From Tabrizicola sp. (GTDB lineage: Bacteria > Pseudomonadota > Alphaproteobacteria > Rhodobacterales > Rhodobacteraceae), in NCBI RefSeq assembly GCF_022842145.1, contig NZ_JALHQD010000002.1:372001-436000 (forward strand): a stretch of DNA of 64,000 nt, given 5' to 3'. This document shows positions 41,975 to 50,893 of the stretch, piece by piece. Positions within the stretch are counted from its first letter, which is position 1. Every line of letters starts with the position of its first letter. The notes under the pieces are model-generated. The model worked only from the letters and a program-made list of their open reading frames with translations, did not search any database and was not told where the DNA came from. The translations under genes were made by a program, and so were the position numbers.

Positions 41975-42973
41975 TCACCCCGCCCAGGGCAGGGTCAGCG
42001 CGGGGTGGAACAGCCAGCGCCACCAGGCATGGTCCAAGAACTGACCGGCAAGAATCAGGAACGCGACCCCGGGTGCGACGGCCATCGCCACCCCGTAGCA
42101 CAGCCAGGTGAGGAGGCGGGGACGGGCCTTGGCGGGTACCGCGGCCTCGGCGGCGCAGGTGCCGTCCCAAAGCCCAGGCTTCAGGCCAGCGGCGCGAGGG
42201 GCGGCGGCGGCATAGGCACGGGCAGCGAGGGCGCGCAGCGTCCAGACTGAAAGGAAGGCCAGCGCGGCCAGAGCCAGCGCGATCTGCCCGTTCAGCGACG
42301 CGGCCGCTTCGGGGGAGAGGTCCTCAATCCGGGGCGCCCAGTCGGTCGCCGTGGTGATCAGGCCGCGCGCGGCGGCGAAGGGCGCGGCTGTGAGGAGGCT
42401 CAGGACCATCAGCCCCGGAACCCACCAGCCGGCCTGGGCAATCAGGGTCCGCAGGCGGCGCAGTTCGAAGGCGGCGGAGAGCCGGTTCTCGGTCGCGAGA
42501 TGGGCAAGCATGAAGGGCAGGACGGGAAGGATCAGCGCGGCGAGAAGCGTCCCCGCCAGAAACACCGAGGGACCGACAAGGGCCTGCTCGTAGCCCTTGT
42601 TGAACGAATTCTCCCAGCCGGCCCACCAGGCGCCAAGCCAGAGCAGGGAAAAGGGCAGGGTCCAGACCGCAAGCGCGCTCAGGGCGATGAGGCCGGTGCG
42701 GATGTTGGCGGCAAGGCCACCAAGCGCGCGGCCAAGGCGCGCGGTCGGGTGGCCGTTCCATTCGCGCGGTCCGAGAAGCCAGCCGGGGGCCTCCTCGGCA
42801 GCGCCGAAGCGGTCACGGGCAAGGTGGCCCTGACGCCGGGTCAGCCAACCAAGCGCGATAAGGGCAGTGACCGGGCCGGTGCACAGAAGCGTGCCCACCG
42901 TCGCGTCGATCGCCCACCGGGCCAGTCGGGACAGGCGGCCGGGCGTTGCCAGCGGGCGGGCAAGCGCGGTCAC
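41975..42973 (-). CDS. Multi-spanning membrane protein of unknown function
   Basis: A 332-residue protein with about six hydrophobic segments (near 27-45, 92-115, 135-160, 188-205, 232-250, 295-320) and Ala/Trp-rich composition. No transporter motif is recognised. Its start lies inside the stop region of the phosphatase-like gene (overlap 42970-42973), so they form one transcript. It could be a membrane partner of that enzyme. Confidence 0.65.
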   Translation of the reverse strand: MTALARPLATPGRLSRLARWAIDATVGTLLCTGPVTALIALGWLTRRQGHLARDRFGAAEEAPGWLLGPREWNGHPTARLGRALGGLAANIRTGLIALSALAVWTLPFSLLWLGAWWAGWENSFNKGYEQALVGPSVFLAGTLLAALILPVLPFMLAHLATENRLSAAFELRRLRTLIAQAGWWVPGLMVLSLLTAAPFAAARGLITTATDWAPRIEDLSPEAAASLNGQIALALAALAFLSVWTLRALAARAYAAAAPRAAGLKPGLWDGTCAAEAAVPAKARPRLLTWLCYGVAMAVAPGVAFLILAGQFLDHAWWRWLFHPALTLPWAG

Positions 42974-44112
42974 AGGAACGCCCCCTCGATGGCACTGCCT
43001 TCGGCACGGTGGGCGGCAAAGCCCATTGCGGCGGCGATGGTTGGCGCGATGGCGGACTGGTCCACCGGCGTGTCGATCACGCCACGCGCAATGCCGGGAC
43101 CGAAGAGCACCGCCCAGGTTTCGTGTGCGGACCGCGAGTTGAAATGATGCTGGAAGGGGACTTCGGCCAGCGGGTTCGCATCGCGCCCGCAGTCCGGAGT
43201 GATCACGAAAATTGTCCGGTCGCGGTAGAACGGGTCCGCATCTGCCGCTGCCACCAGACGTTGCAGGCCTTCGTCAATGATGGCGATGGCGCGGGTGTAG
43301 TGGCTGGCGTTGCCCCAGTGGACATAGTCGGGGTCCTGGTAGTTCACCATCAGGAAGCGCGGTTTCAACTCGGCCAGCGCGCGGGCGGAAAGTTCGGTCA
43401 GCAGCCGGTCGCCGCGCGGGTTCTTCAACCCGGTGTCGCCGAAGTCCTGCCGCCAGCGCGCCCAGAACGCCTGCACCTCGGGCGAGGGGGCGGGCGTCTC
43501 ACCGCGCGCGTCGGCCGTCAGAAGCGCCTGACGCTCTTGCGCAATGCCGCGCAACTGATCTTCCGGCAGGCGGCCCTCGGCCAGTTGCATCGCGGAGCGG
43601 TAAAGCTTGTAGCGGTGCAGGCTCAGCATCTCGGACCGGTGGGCGACGCCGAAGTGATCGCCCGCGCCGAAGGTGAAGAACTCTTCCTGCGGGCGGTCCT
43701 CGCCGTTCACCAGAAGCACCTGGTGCGAAGGGATGTCGAAGCTGCGGCGGAGGTATTCGAAGAGCGTCGGCTCGGTGGGCTCCAGCCGGTCGCTGGCCGC
43801 ATCAAGCTTGCGGTAGGCGAGGTAGCGGCCGGTCAGAAGGTTCAGCGTGCCCTCGGCATGGCTGGTGTTCACCCCTTCCAGCCGGTCGATGCGCAGGTCG
43901 GGGATGAAGGTCCCGCGTGGTGCCAGGCTGTGACGCAGGTAGGGCGCCCAGGTCGCGGCCTCGTCGATGGTTTCCGCGCGCCGCACCCCGCCGCCGAAGC
44001 GGACGAGGATGACGTTCGGACCGGAATAGACGGGTTGGGACAGGGCAGGAAACGGGGTGGCGAGGCCGGCGGCCAAGCCCAGGGAACCAAGGGTAAAGCT
44101 GCGGCGGTCCAT
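42970..44112 (-). CDS. Exported alkaline-phosphatase/sulfatase-superfamily protein
   Basis: A 380-residue protein that starts with a twin-arginine-like signal (MDRRSFTLGSLGLAAGLATP). The fold of the alkaline phosphatase superfamily is suggested by GPNVILVRFGGGVRR near the start, QDPDYVHWGNASHYTRAI, and FVITPDCGRDANP with a final HHFNSRSAHETWAVLFGPG. These correspond to typical metal-ligand regions, though the first aspartate site is atypical. Substrate unknown. ATG 44112 is chosen because it yields the signal peptide. Confidence 0.7.
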   Translation of the reverse strand: MDRRSFTLGSLGLAAGLATPFPALSQPVYSGPNVILVRFGGGVRRAETIDEAATWAPYLRHSLAPRGTFIPDLRIDRLEGVNTSHAEGTLNLLTGRYLAYRKLDAASDRLEPTEPTLFEYLRRSFDIPSHQVLLVNGEDRPQEEFFTFGAGDHFGVAHRSEMLSLHRYKLYRSAMQLAEGRLPEDQLRGIAQERQALLTADARGETPAPSPEVQAFWARWRQDFGDTGLKNPRGDRLLTELSARALAELKPRFLMVNYQDPDYVHWGNASHYTRAIAIIDEGLQRLVAAADADPFYRDRTIFVITPDCGRDANPLAEVPFQHHFNSRSAHETWAVLFGPGIARGVIDTPVDQSAIAPTIAAAMGFAAHRAEGSAIEGAFL

Positions 44113-44255
44113 CGCGCCTCCGTACGTGTTAATACGATTAACATTACACGAAAGCCGGCATCTGGCGAGTGATTCCTTGGGGTGGCGTCGGAACAGGCGC
44201 AAAAGCCCCTCGGGCGTGGCCCGGGAGCTTGGAAAGCCTTTCGAAGGACGGGTTT

Positions 44256-44500
44256 CGCATGCCCGTCCCCAGCGCAGAGGTGCCGTTCCATACCAAGGAT
44301 TGCGCCACCAACTGCGCGCATCCCGATCGACGTGGGCCTGCCGTCAAGCGTCCAACGCCGGTGCTCAAGGGTTGCCGGATCGAGCGCCTGGATGTGGCGG
44401 GCGATGATGTCGACCCACATCAGCCGACCAATTCGGTCATCCCAGACTGGGCTTTCGCCGACGACATCCTGTGCCGCAAGACTTGTATTGGACCCATGGC
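44256..44500 (-). pseudogene. SMP-30/gluconolactonase family remnant
   Basis: On the minus strand one frame reads LAAQDVVGESPVWDD, then GRLMWVDIIARHIQALDP, then GRPTSIGMRAVGGAILGMERH. This is the N-terminal quarter of an SMP-30/gluconolactonase beta-propeller. The similarity ends there and the sequence runs into non-homologous DNA before the phosphatase-like gene. A lactonase would fit the sugar-acid pathway just downstream on the other strand, so this is probably a deleted member of that cluster. Confidence 0.65.
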
Positions 44501-44520
44501 AGCGTCCATCAACGAATCCG

Positions 44521-44550
44521 TTGACAGGCAGGCCGACCATAAAATATGTA
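44521..44550 (+). promoter_or_regulatory. Candidate promoter of the GntR catabolic operon
   Basis: TTGACA at 44521-44526 is followed after 18 bases by TATGTA at 44545-44550 in an AT-richer stretch. The start of transcription would fall just before the 17-bp palindrome at 44563. Confidence 0.45.
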
Positions 44551-44562
44551 CCCTTCAAGCCA

Positions 44563-44579
44563 AACCTGTCTGACAGGTT
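44563..44579. promoter_or_regulatory. 17-bp perfect palindrome, probable GntR operator
   Basis: AACCTGTCTGACAGGTT is a perfect inverted repeat about a central T. It lies 12 bases upstream of the GntR-family start codon and downstream of a candidate promoter. Autorepression through such sites is usual for FCD-type GntR regulators. Confidence 0.65.
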
Positions 44580-44591
44580 GAGGGGGATGAG

Positions 44592-45293
44592 TTGGAACAG
44601 GTGGGCAGCAGCGGGCTGGTTGTCGACACTATCGGTGCCATCTCGCGCCATATTCGTGAAAAGGATCTGATGCCCGGCGACAGGTTGCCATCCGAGGCGA
44701 TCCTGTCGAAAGAGTTGAATGTTTCCAGGACCGTGGTGCGCGAGGCGTTCCGGTCGCTCGCGGCCATGCGCATCATTGAGCTCGCAACCGGCAAGCGGGC
44801 CACTGTGGCCCAGATCGACCATGGCGCGATGTCGCTGATGATCGAACACGGGGTGCATACCGACCAGATCAACATTCAGCAGATCTACGACGTCCGGCGC
44901 ACCATCGAGACGCGGATCGTTGCGCTGGCGGCCATCCGGCGCAGTGATGCCGAGGCGGCAGAGATCCTTTCGCTTGCCGCGCAGATGCTGGAGTGCGCTG
45001 ACAACCCCGCCGCCCTGCTGGAGCATGATCTGGCCTTTCACACGACATTGGCCCGCGCGTCGCGAAACCCCGTCTATTCACTGCTGATCGGGGCTTTTCA
45101 GGGGATCATCCGGCAGACCTGGCCGATTGGCTGGAAAAGCCGGCCGACCCAAGCTTCGCGGGATCTGATGCTGGCCACCCATCAAGACATTGCCCGTGCC
45201 GTAGCCGCAGGTGACCCGCAGCAGGCCGTGGACGCCATGGCGCAGCATTTTGATGAAAGCGTGCGGGCCTTGCTGGCGGCAGGCATGTCATGA
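44592..45293 (+). CDS. GntR family (FCD/FadR-type) transcriptional regulator
   Basis: A 233-residue protein. The N-terminal winged helix has LMPGDRLPSEAILSKELNVSRTVVREAFRSL. The C-terminal FCD ligand domain has metal-binding residues in VRRTIETRIVALAA, the EHDLAFHTTLARASRNP segment and THQDIARAVAAGD. These regulators usually respond to sugar acids. The start is probably TTG 44592 after AGGGGG, with GTG 44601 as alternative. Its stop overlaps the next start (ATGA), so it is first gene of the catabolic operon and probably represses it. Confidence 0.9.
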   Translation: MEQVGSSGLVVDTIGAISRHIREKDLMPGDRLPSEAILSKELNVSRTVVREAFRSLAAMRIIELATGKRATVAQIDHGAMSLMIEHGVHTDQINIQQIYDVRRTIETRIVALAAIRRSDAEAAEILSLAAQMLECADNPAALLEHDLAFHTTLARASRNPVYSLLIGAFQGIIRQTWPIGWKSRPTQASRDLMLATHQDIARAVAAGDPQQAVDAMAQHFDESVRALLAAGMS

Positions 45294-46492
45294 AGATCAT
45301 GGCACTGGAAACCATCCGTGTTGCTGAGCGGCCCAATCTCTTGTGGTTGCAGGTTCATACCGACGAAGGTGTTTCCGGCTTGGGTGAAACCTTCTTTGGT
45401 GCCGCCGCGGTCGAGGCGCATGTGCATGACTACATCGCACCCCGGGTCCTTGGCCGCGATCCTTTCGAAATTGATCGCCTGTCCGCCGACCTTGTCGGCT
45501 ATCTGGGATTTCGGTCATCCGGGGCCGAAATGCGAGGCAATTCGGCCTTTGACATTGCGCTGTGGGATCTCTTCGGCAAGGCGATGAACCAGCCCATCGC
45601 GCAAATGCTGGGCGGGTTCACCCGGCGCGAGATTCGCACCTACAACACATGCGCCGGGGTGGACTATGTGAAGAAGACCAGCGGGCAAGTGACAGCGAAC
45701 TATGGCCTTGGCACCCGCCTGGAGTTTGACGACCTGAACGGCTTTCTGACACGGGCCGATGAAGTGGCGCATTCCCTTCTGGAAGAGGGTATCACGGCCA
45801 TGAAGATTTGGCCGTTTGACGCAGCGGCCGAGGCCACTCTCGGCCAGTACATTTCCATGCCAGACATGCGCAAGGCACTGGAACCATTCGAGAAAATCCG
45901 TTCCGCCGTTGGTGACCGGATGGACATCATGGTTGAGTTTCATTCGATGTGGCAGCTTCTGCCCGCCATGCAGATCGCCAAGGCCCTGACGCCATTTCAA
46001 ACGTTCTGGCACGAAGACCCCATCAAGATGGACAGCCTGTCCAGCCTGAAACGCTATGCCGAGGTGTCGCCCGCGCCGATCTCGGCGTCCGAGACGCTGG
46101 CCACCCGCTGGGGCTTTCGCGACCTTCTGGAAACCGGAGCTGCAGGGGTGGTGATGCTGGACCTGTCCTGGTGCGGTGGCCTGTCAGAGGCGCGCAAGAT
46201 CGCCTCAATGGCCGAGGCATGGCACCTGCCAATAGCCCCGCATGATTGTACGGGTCCCGTGGTCTTGTGCGCCAGCACGCATCTGTCGCTTAACGCGCCG
46301 AACGCGCTGATACAGGAAAGCGTGCGCGCCTTCTACCGCACTTGGTACCGCGATCTGGTTACGGCTTTGCCCGAGGTCAAGAACGGCATGATCTCGGTTC
46401 CGCCAGGGGCGGGGCTTGGGATGGCGCTTCATCCCGACCTTGACCGGGCTTTCACGACGTCGCGAAAGATATCCGACGCAACTACGGTCTGA
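45290..46492 (+). CDS. Enolase-superfamily sugar-acid dehydratase (mandelate racemase/muconate lactonizing type)
   Basis: A 400-residue enzyme. Metal ligands are Glu 216 (MVEFHSMW), Glu 242 (WHEDP) and Glu 268 (SASETLATRWG). A general base or acid His 318 lies in APHDCTGPVV, and Lys 172 in MKIWPFD suits the first acid/base position. The pattern fits acid-sugar dehydratases such as galactonate or mannonate dehydratase, giving 2-keto-3-deoxy acids. The exact substrate cannot be assigned. It overlaps the GntR gene by four bases and is followed by a sugar importer. Confidence 0.88.
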   Translation: MKIMALETIRVAERPNLLWLQVHTDEGVSGLGETFFGAAAVEAHVHDYIAPRVLGRDPFEIDRLSADLVGYLGFRSSGAEMRGNSAFDIALWDLFGKAMNQPIAQMLGGFTRREIRTYNTCAGVDYVKKTSGQVTANYGLGTRLEFDDLNGFLTRADEVAHSLLEEGITAMKIWPFDAAAEATLGQYISMPDMRKALEPFEKIRSAVGDRMDIMVEFHSMWQLLPAMQIAKALTPFQTFWHEDPIKMDSLSSLKRYAEVSPAPISASETLATRWGFRDLLETGAAGVVMLDLSWCGGLSEARKIASMAEAWHLPIAPHDCTGPVVLCASTHLSLNAPNALIQESVRAFYRTWYRDLVTALPEVKNGMISVPPGAGLGMALHPDLDRAFTTSRKISDATTV

Positions 46493-46527
46493 AACGGCCG
46501 CAACCTGCTTCATGGGAGGAGCAAAAG

Positions 46528-47505
46528 ATGAAGAAGCTAAAGGGACTGGCCATCGCGGCCATGTTGTCGACGACTGCAACCGGGGCATTCGCCCAAGACC
46601 CGCTGGACATTGTGTTCACCGTCCACTCGGGTGCGTCGAACACCTTCTGGCAGGCCGTGCAAAAGGGGTATGAGGATGCCTGCGGCAAGATCGGCGCAAC
46701 CTGCCAGATGGTCTATTTGCAGACCGACGGCTCGATCCCCGAGCAGGTTGCCAACATGGAGGCAGCCCTTGCCCGCAGCCCTGACGCCCTGATCACCTCG
46801 ATCATCGACAACACCGCCTTTGACGAGGTGATCCAGCGCGCCCGTGACGCCGGTGTGATCGTGATTGCGGCCAACGTGGATGATCTTGAAGGCGCTGCCG
46901 GCAACGCGCGGCAGGCCTTCGTCGGGCAGGGTTTCAAGCCTGCCGGCTATGGCCTGGCGCGCGCCCAATGGGCCAACATGCCTGCCGAAGGGCCGATCCA
47001 TGTGCTTGTTGGCGTCTCTGGCCCGGGTCAAAACTGGTCTGAAACCCGCGCGTTGGGGGTGACGACCTTCCTTGACGAGATGATCGCGGCAAATCCAGAC
47101 CGCGCCATCACCTATGAAAAGATCGACTCCGGCCTTGATCTGGCAATCGTGGCAGACCGTGTCGGGGCGTATCTTTCGGCACGCCCTGAAACCAACGCCT
47201 ACTTCGATACCGGTTTCTGGCATGCAGGCGTCGCGGGCGTGTTGCGCGACCGTGGGATCGAACCGGGCAAGGTTCTGCTTGCGGGCTTTGACCTTGTTCC
47301 CATCGTCCTCGACGAGATGGACGCGGGCTATATTCAGGTCGAGGTGGACCAGCAGCCTTTCATGCAGGGCTTCATGCCGGTGATGATGGTCTATCAGTCC
47401 AAGACGGTCGGCTTGGCCCCGGTGGACATCAACACGGGCGAGGCACTGGTCTACCCCAAGGATGTAGCCGCGGTGCGTGAGCTGTCCGAGCAGGGCCTGC
47501 GCTGA
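46528..47505 (+). CDS. Sugar ABC transporter substrate-binding protein (RbsB-like)
   Basis: A 325-residue periplasmic protein with a signal peptide (MKKLKGLAIAAMLSTTATGAFA). The mature part is a type 1 periplasmic-binding fold: IVFTVHSGASNTFWQAVQKG, then ALITSIIDNTAF, and the hinge region RDRGIEPGKVLLAGFDLVP. It captures a sugar or polyol for the permease and ATPase that follow. A GGAGGA site precedes ATG 46528. Ribose, xylose, inositol or a derivative are all plausible ligands. Confidence 0.9.
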   Translation: MKKLKGLAIAAMLSTTATGAFAQDPLDIVFTVHSGASNTFWQAVQKGYEDACGKIGATCQMVYLQTDGSIPEQVANMEAALARSPDALITSIIDNTAFDEVIQRARDAGVIVIAANVDDLEGAAGNARQAFVGQGFKPAGYGLARAQWANMPAEGPIHVLVGVSGPGQNWSETRALGVTTFLDEMIAANPDRAITYEKIDSGLDLAIVADRVGAYLSARPETNAYFDTGFWHAGVAGVLRDRGIEPGKVLLAGFDLVPIVLDEMDAGYIQVEVDQQPFMQGFMPVMMVYQSKTVGLAPVDINTGEALVYPKDVAAVRELSEQGLR

Positions 47506-47573
47506 CAGTTCGAAACCGGTTGGCGCGGGATGTCCTTGCGCCAACCACCTTCTCATCAAGGGATATCCGCCAG

Positions 47574-48560
47574 ATGCGTCGCCTTTTCAAACTGTCCCTG
47601 CAAAAGCCCGAGCTGGCCAGCGCGCTCTTGCTATTGCTGCTGGTGATCGTGTTCCAGGTCCGGTCCGACAGCGTGTTCCTTTCGGCAAACAACATCCGTG
47701 GAATTCTGGGCATCTTGCCGGAAACCGCGCTCGTTGCCTTGGGTGTGACGCTCTTGATGATCTGTGGTGAGTTTGATCTGTCGGTCGGGTCGGTCTTTGC
47801 CTTGATGCCGATGACTATGGCGGTACTTGTCGTGGGCGGCTGGCCGTTCTGGATTGCCGTGCTGGCAGGACTTTCCCTTTGCGCCCTCATCGGGTTCCTG
47901 AACGGCTGGATCACCATTCGCTACGACATCCCATCCTTCATCACCACGCTTGGCATGCTGTTCATGGCACGCTCTTTGACGGTGGTGATATCTGGCGGCT
48001 TCCCACCCCGGATCAAACCCGGCGAGGTACCAAGCTGGTTGTTCGTCGGCTTTGTCGATGAGGGCGGGCTGGTGCGGGCTTCGGTGCTGTGGTTTGTGGG
48101 CATTGCCATCCTGATCAGCCTTTTGCTGTCCCGCACGAATTTCGGCAACTGGGTCCGTGCAACGGGCGGCTTTCCCCCTGCGGCGGCGGCCATGGGCATA
48201 TCGACGGGCAAGGTCAAGATTGCCTGTTTCATGATCTGCTCTGTGCTTGCCGGCTTTGCGGGCATGATCCAATCCCTGCGCTTGAACTCTTTCCTGCCGT
48301 CGATTGGCGAAGGCATGGAGTTGCAGGCCGTGGCATCCGCCGTGATCGGGGGCACTTCCCTGTCAGGCGGGGTCGGGTCCATCCTGGGCGGGCTGATCGG
48401 TGCCACGCTGATCCGGGTGATCGACAATGGCATGGTCCTGTCGCAGATCGACGCCAACTGGTTCAAGTTCGCCATCGGCGCGCTGACGATCTTTGCGGTG
48501 GTCGGCAATGCGTGGCTGCGCCGCCGTGGCCGCGCCATGAAGGTGGAGACGGACAAATGA
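47574..48560 (+). CDS. Sugar ABC transporter permease (RbsC/BPD_transp_2 family)
   Basis: A 328-residue membrane protein with about nine helices. The family motif region GEFDLSVGSVFAL near 60 and the coupling segment VIGGTSLSGGVGSILGGLIGA near 260-280 are typical of ribose-type permeases. ATG 47574 has AAGGG upstream. It overlaps the ATPase start by four bases (ATGA). One permease gene is present, so it is expected to work as a homodimer. Confidence 0.9.
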   Translation: MRRLFKLSLQKPELASALLLLLLVIVFQVRSDSVFLSANNIRGILGILPETALVALGVTLLMICGEFDLSVGSVFALMPMTMAVLVVGGWPFWIAVLAGLSLCALIGFLNGWITIRYDIPSFITTLGMLFMARSLTVVISGGFPPRIKPGEVPSWLFVGFVDEGGLVRASVLWFVGIAILISLLLSRTNFGNWVRATGGFPPAAAAMGISTGKVKIACFMICSVLAGFAGMIQSLRLNSFLPSIGEGMELQAVASAVIGGTSLSGGVGSILGGLIGATLIRVIDNGMVLSQIDANWFKFAIGALTIFAVVGNAWLRRRGRAMKVETDK

Positions 48561-49288
48561 CCACCCCCATCATCGAAACCCGCAATCTGCACAAATGGTA
48601 CTCGGGCGTGCATGCGCTGAAAGGTGTCAGCCTTAAGGTGGAACCTGGACAGGCCTTGGGTCTGGTGGGCGACAATGGCGCGGGCAAATCGACCCTGATC
48701 AACATCCTCTCTGGTTTGCACCAGCAGGATGAAGGCGAGATTCTGCTGGAAGGCCAGCCGGTCAATATCCGCAACCCCAAGGATTCGATGCGTCTGGGGA
48801 TCGAGACGATCTACCAGTACAACTCGATGGTTCCGCTGATGACGATTTCGCGCAATGTCTTTATCGGACGCGAGCCGTTGAAGTGGTCGATTGGCGGCTT
48901 TGGTATCCTGGATGAACGCAAGATGCGTGAAGACTCGGTCAAGGCGATTGCCGATGTTGACCTGCATCTGCGCTCACCCGATGCGCTGGTGGGTGAATTG
49001 TCGGGCGGCCAGCGGCAAGGCGTGGCAATTGCACGGGCCATGCATTTCAAATCCAAGGTAATGATCCTGGACGAGCCGACGAACCACCTGTCAGTCAAGG
49101 AAACGGCCAAGGTGATCGGCTTTGTCCAAGGCCTCAAGGCGCAGGGCGTGACTGCGATCTTCATCAGCCACAACATGCACCACGTCTTTGCCTGCTGCGA
49201 CCGGATCGTCGCCATGGCGCTGGGTCAGATTGTGCTGGACAAGCCCGTGTCTGAAACTTCGATCGAGGAAGTCTCGGAAATGCTGTGA
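48557..49288 (+). CDS. Sugar ABC transporter ATP-binding protein, single cassette
   Basis: A 243-residue ATPase with Walker [10 protein letters not shown], signature LSGGQRQ and Walker B VMILDEPT. Ribose-type importers often use a double-cassette ATPase of about 500 residues; this one has a single cassette, like the FrcA type. Two copies would pair with the permease dimer. It overlaps the permease gene and the next SDR gene (GTGA). Confidence 0.9.
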   Translation: MTTPIIETRNLHKWYSGVHALKGVSLKVEPGQALGLVGDNGAGKSTLINILSGLHQQDEGEILLEGQPVNIRNPKDSMRLGIETIYQYNSMVPLMTISRNVFIGREPLKWSIGGFGILDERKMREDSVKAIADVDLHLRSPDALVGELSGGQRQGVAIARAMHFKSKVMILDEPTNHLSVKETAKVIGFVQGLKAQGVTAIFISHNMHHVFACCDRIVAMALGQIVLDKPVSETSIEEVSEML

Positions 49289-50001
49289 CCGCCATGACCG
49301 ATCTGTCCGAAAAACATGCCCTGGTCACCGGGGGCGTCGGCACCATCGGCACCGCCATTGCCACGGCCTTGGCCGCAGCCGGGGCGCGGGTGACGGTGCT
49401 TGACCGCCCCTCCGCCCCGCCACCTGTCGGCCACGGCTGGCTTGGCGTGGACCTTGGCGACCTGTCGGGCGTGCAGGCCCGGGTGGCCGCGGCAGGCCCC
49501 TTTGACATCCTGATCAACAACGCGGCCCTGATCATCAACAAGCCTTTCGAAGAATTCAGCCTTGAAGAATACGAGGAGCAGATCCGCATCAACTCATCGG
49601 CCGCCTTCGCCCTGACCCGCGCCTGCGCCCCCGCGATGAAGGCTAGGGGCTGGGGCCGTGTCATCAACCTGACCTCGCTGACGCTGAACGGCCAATGGGA
49701 CGGTTTTGTACCTTACGTCGCCTCGAAGGGCGCATTGCTGGGCCTGACCCATGCGCTGGCGCGAGAACTTGGGCCCCATGGCATCACTGTCAATGCCATC
49801 TCCCCCGGTGCCGTGGTGTCCGAGGCCGAGAACCGCGTGTTTGCCGACCGTCTGGACGAATACAACCGCTTCATCCTTGACCGCCAGAGCCTGAAGTCCC
49901 GGATCCAGGCGGAAGACGTGGCTAATCTGGCGGTGTTTCTGGCATCGGATGCGGCGCGGATGATCTCGGGCCAGAACATCGGCATCGACGGGGGCTGGTA
50001 A
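49285..50001 (+). CDS. Short-chain dehydrogenase/reductase
   Basis: A 238-residue oxidoreductase. The nucleotide-binding motif is TGGVGTIG near 15-22, NNAA is present, and the catalytic Ser-Tyr-Lys triad is in NLTSL...YVASKGAL. GTG 49285 overlaps the ATPase stop; ATG 49294 is an equally plausible start. In this operon it probably oxidises the imported sugar to a lactone or a keto-sugar. The aldose epimerase gene starts immediately after its stop. Confidence 0.88.
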   Translation: MTAMTDLSEKHALVTGGVGTIGTAIATALAAAGARVTVLDRPSAPPPVGHGWLGVDLGDLSGVQARVAAAGPFDILINNAALIINKPFEEFSLEEYEEQIRINSSAAFALTRACAPAMKARGWGRVINLTSLTLNGQWDGFVPYVASKGALLGLTHALARELGPHGITVNAISPGAVVSEAENRVFADRLDEYNRFILDRQSLKSRIQAEDVANLAVFLASDAARMISGQNIGIDGGW

Positions 50002-50850
50002 ATGATCACGCTGACCGCAGGTCCGTCGAAGGCCGAGATCATTGCCGAAATGGGGGCCGGGCTGGCTGGTCTGTGGGCCGACAAAAAGCCTGTGCTCCGG
50101 CCCTGGTCAGGCCGTGTGCAAGATGGCCTCTTTGCGCTGGCCTGCAACCTGCTGGTGCCCTTTTCGAACCGGATTTCGGGTGGCGGCTTTGACTATGAGG
50201 GGGCACGGCACTCGCTTCACCCCAATTTGCCGGGCGAGGTCTGTCCGATCCATGGCGATGGCTTTCAGCGGCCCTGGCAAGTGGTGGACGTGACCGGGAA
50301 CCGTGCCGAACTGAGCCTGGTGGGTGGTGAAATCGGCCCGTTCCGTCATTCCGCCTCTGTCCGGTACCACCTGACCCAAGGGTCGCTGGAAACCCGGCTT
50401 TCCGTCACCAATACCGGCGATCTGGCCTTGCCCTTTGGTCTGGGTCTTCATCCCTGGTTCCCGCGCGATGAAGATACCCGCCTGCAATTCAGCGCCACCG
50501 GTCAGTGGCCCGAGGGCCCCGACCACCTGCCGACATCGCCGGTCCCGGTACCATTCGGCACGACCTGCCCCTGGGCGCGGCCTGAACCATTGCCGCACGG
50601 CTGGATCAACAGCGGGTTTTCCGGTTGGGACGGCAAGGCCCGGATCGTTCAGGGCAATGCGGCCATGTCGTTGCGGATCGCCTGCACAGGCCTTGGCACG
50701 GCCCTGCTTTATTCCCCGTCCGATCGAGCCGACTTCTTCTGTTTCGAGCCGGTTTCGCATCCGGTCGACGCGCATAATCTGCCCAGTCAACCCGGACTTG
50801 TCCGCCTTGCCCCCGGTGCAGATTTCATCGTTTCAATGACCCTGAACTGA
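50002..50850 (+). CDS. Aldose 1-epimerase family protein
   Basis: A 282-residue protein with the galactose-mutarotase fold: NLLVPFSNRISGGGFDYEG, IHGDGFQRPWQV with the catalytic His region, GLGLHPWFPRD, and a C-terminal FEPVSHPVDAHN with a probable catalytic Glu. It interconverts sugar anomers and would feed a beta-specific dehydrogenase. It starts directly after the SDR stop codon, so coupling is tight. Confidence 0.87.
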   Translation: MITLTAGPSKAEIIAEMGAGLAGLWADKKPVLRPWSGRVQDGLFALACNLLVPFSNRISGGGFDYEGARHSLHPNLPGEVCPIHGDGFQRPWQVVDVTGNRAELSLVGGEIGPFRHSASVRYHLTQGSLETRLSVTNTGDLALPFGLGLHPWFPRDEDTRLQFSATGQWPEGPDHLPTSPVPVPFGTTCPWARPEPLPHGWINSGFSGWDGKARIVQGNAAMSLRIACTGLGTALLYSPSDRADFFCFEPVSHPVDAHNLPSQPGLVRLAPGADFIVSMTLN

Positions 50851-50893
50851 GAGCACGCCGCATGACCCCGCTTCGCCGACCAAAGGTGCAACC

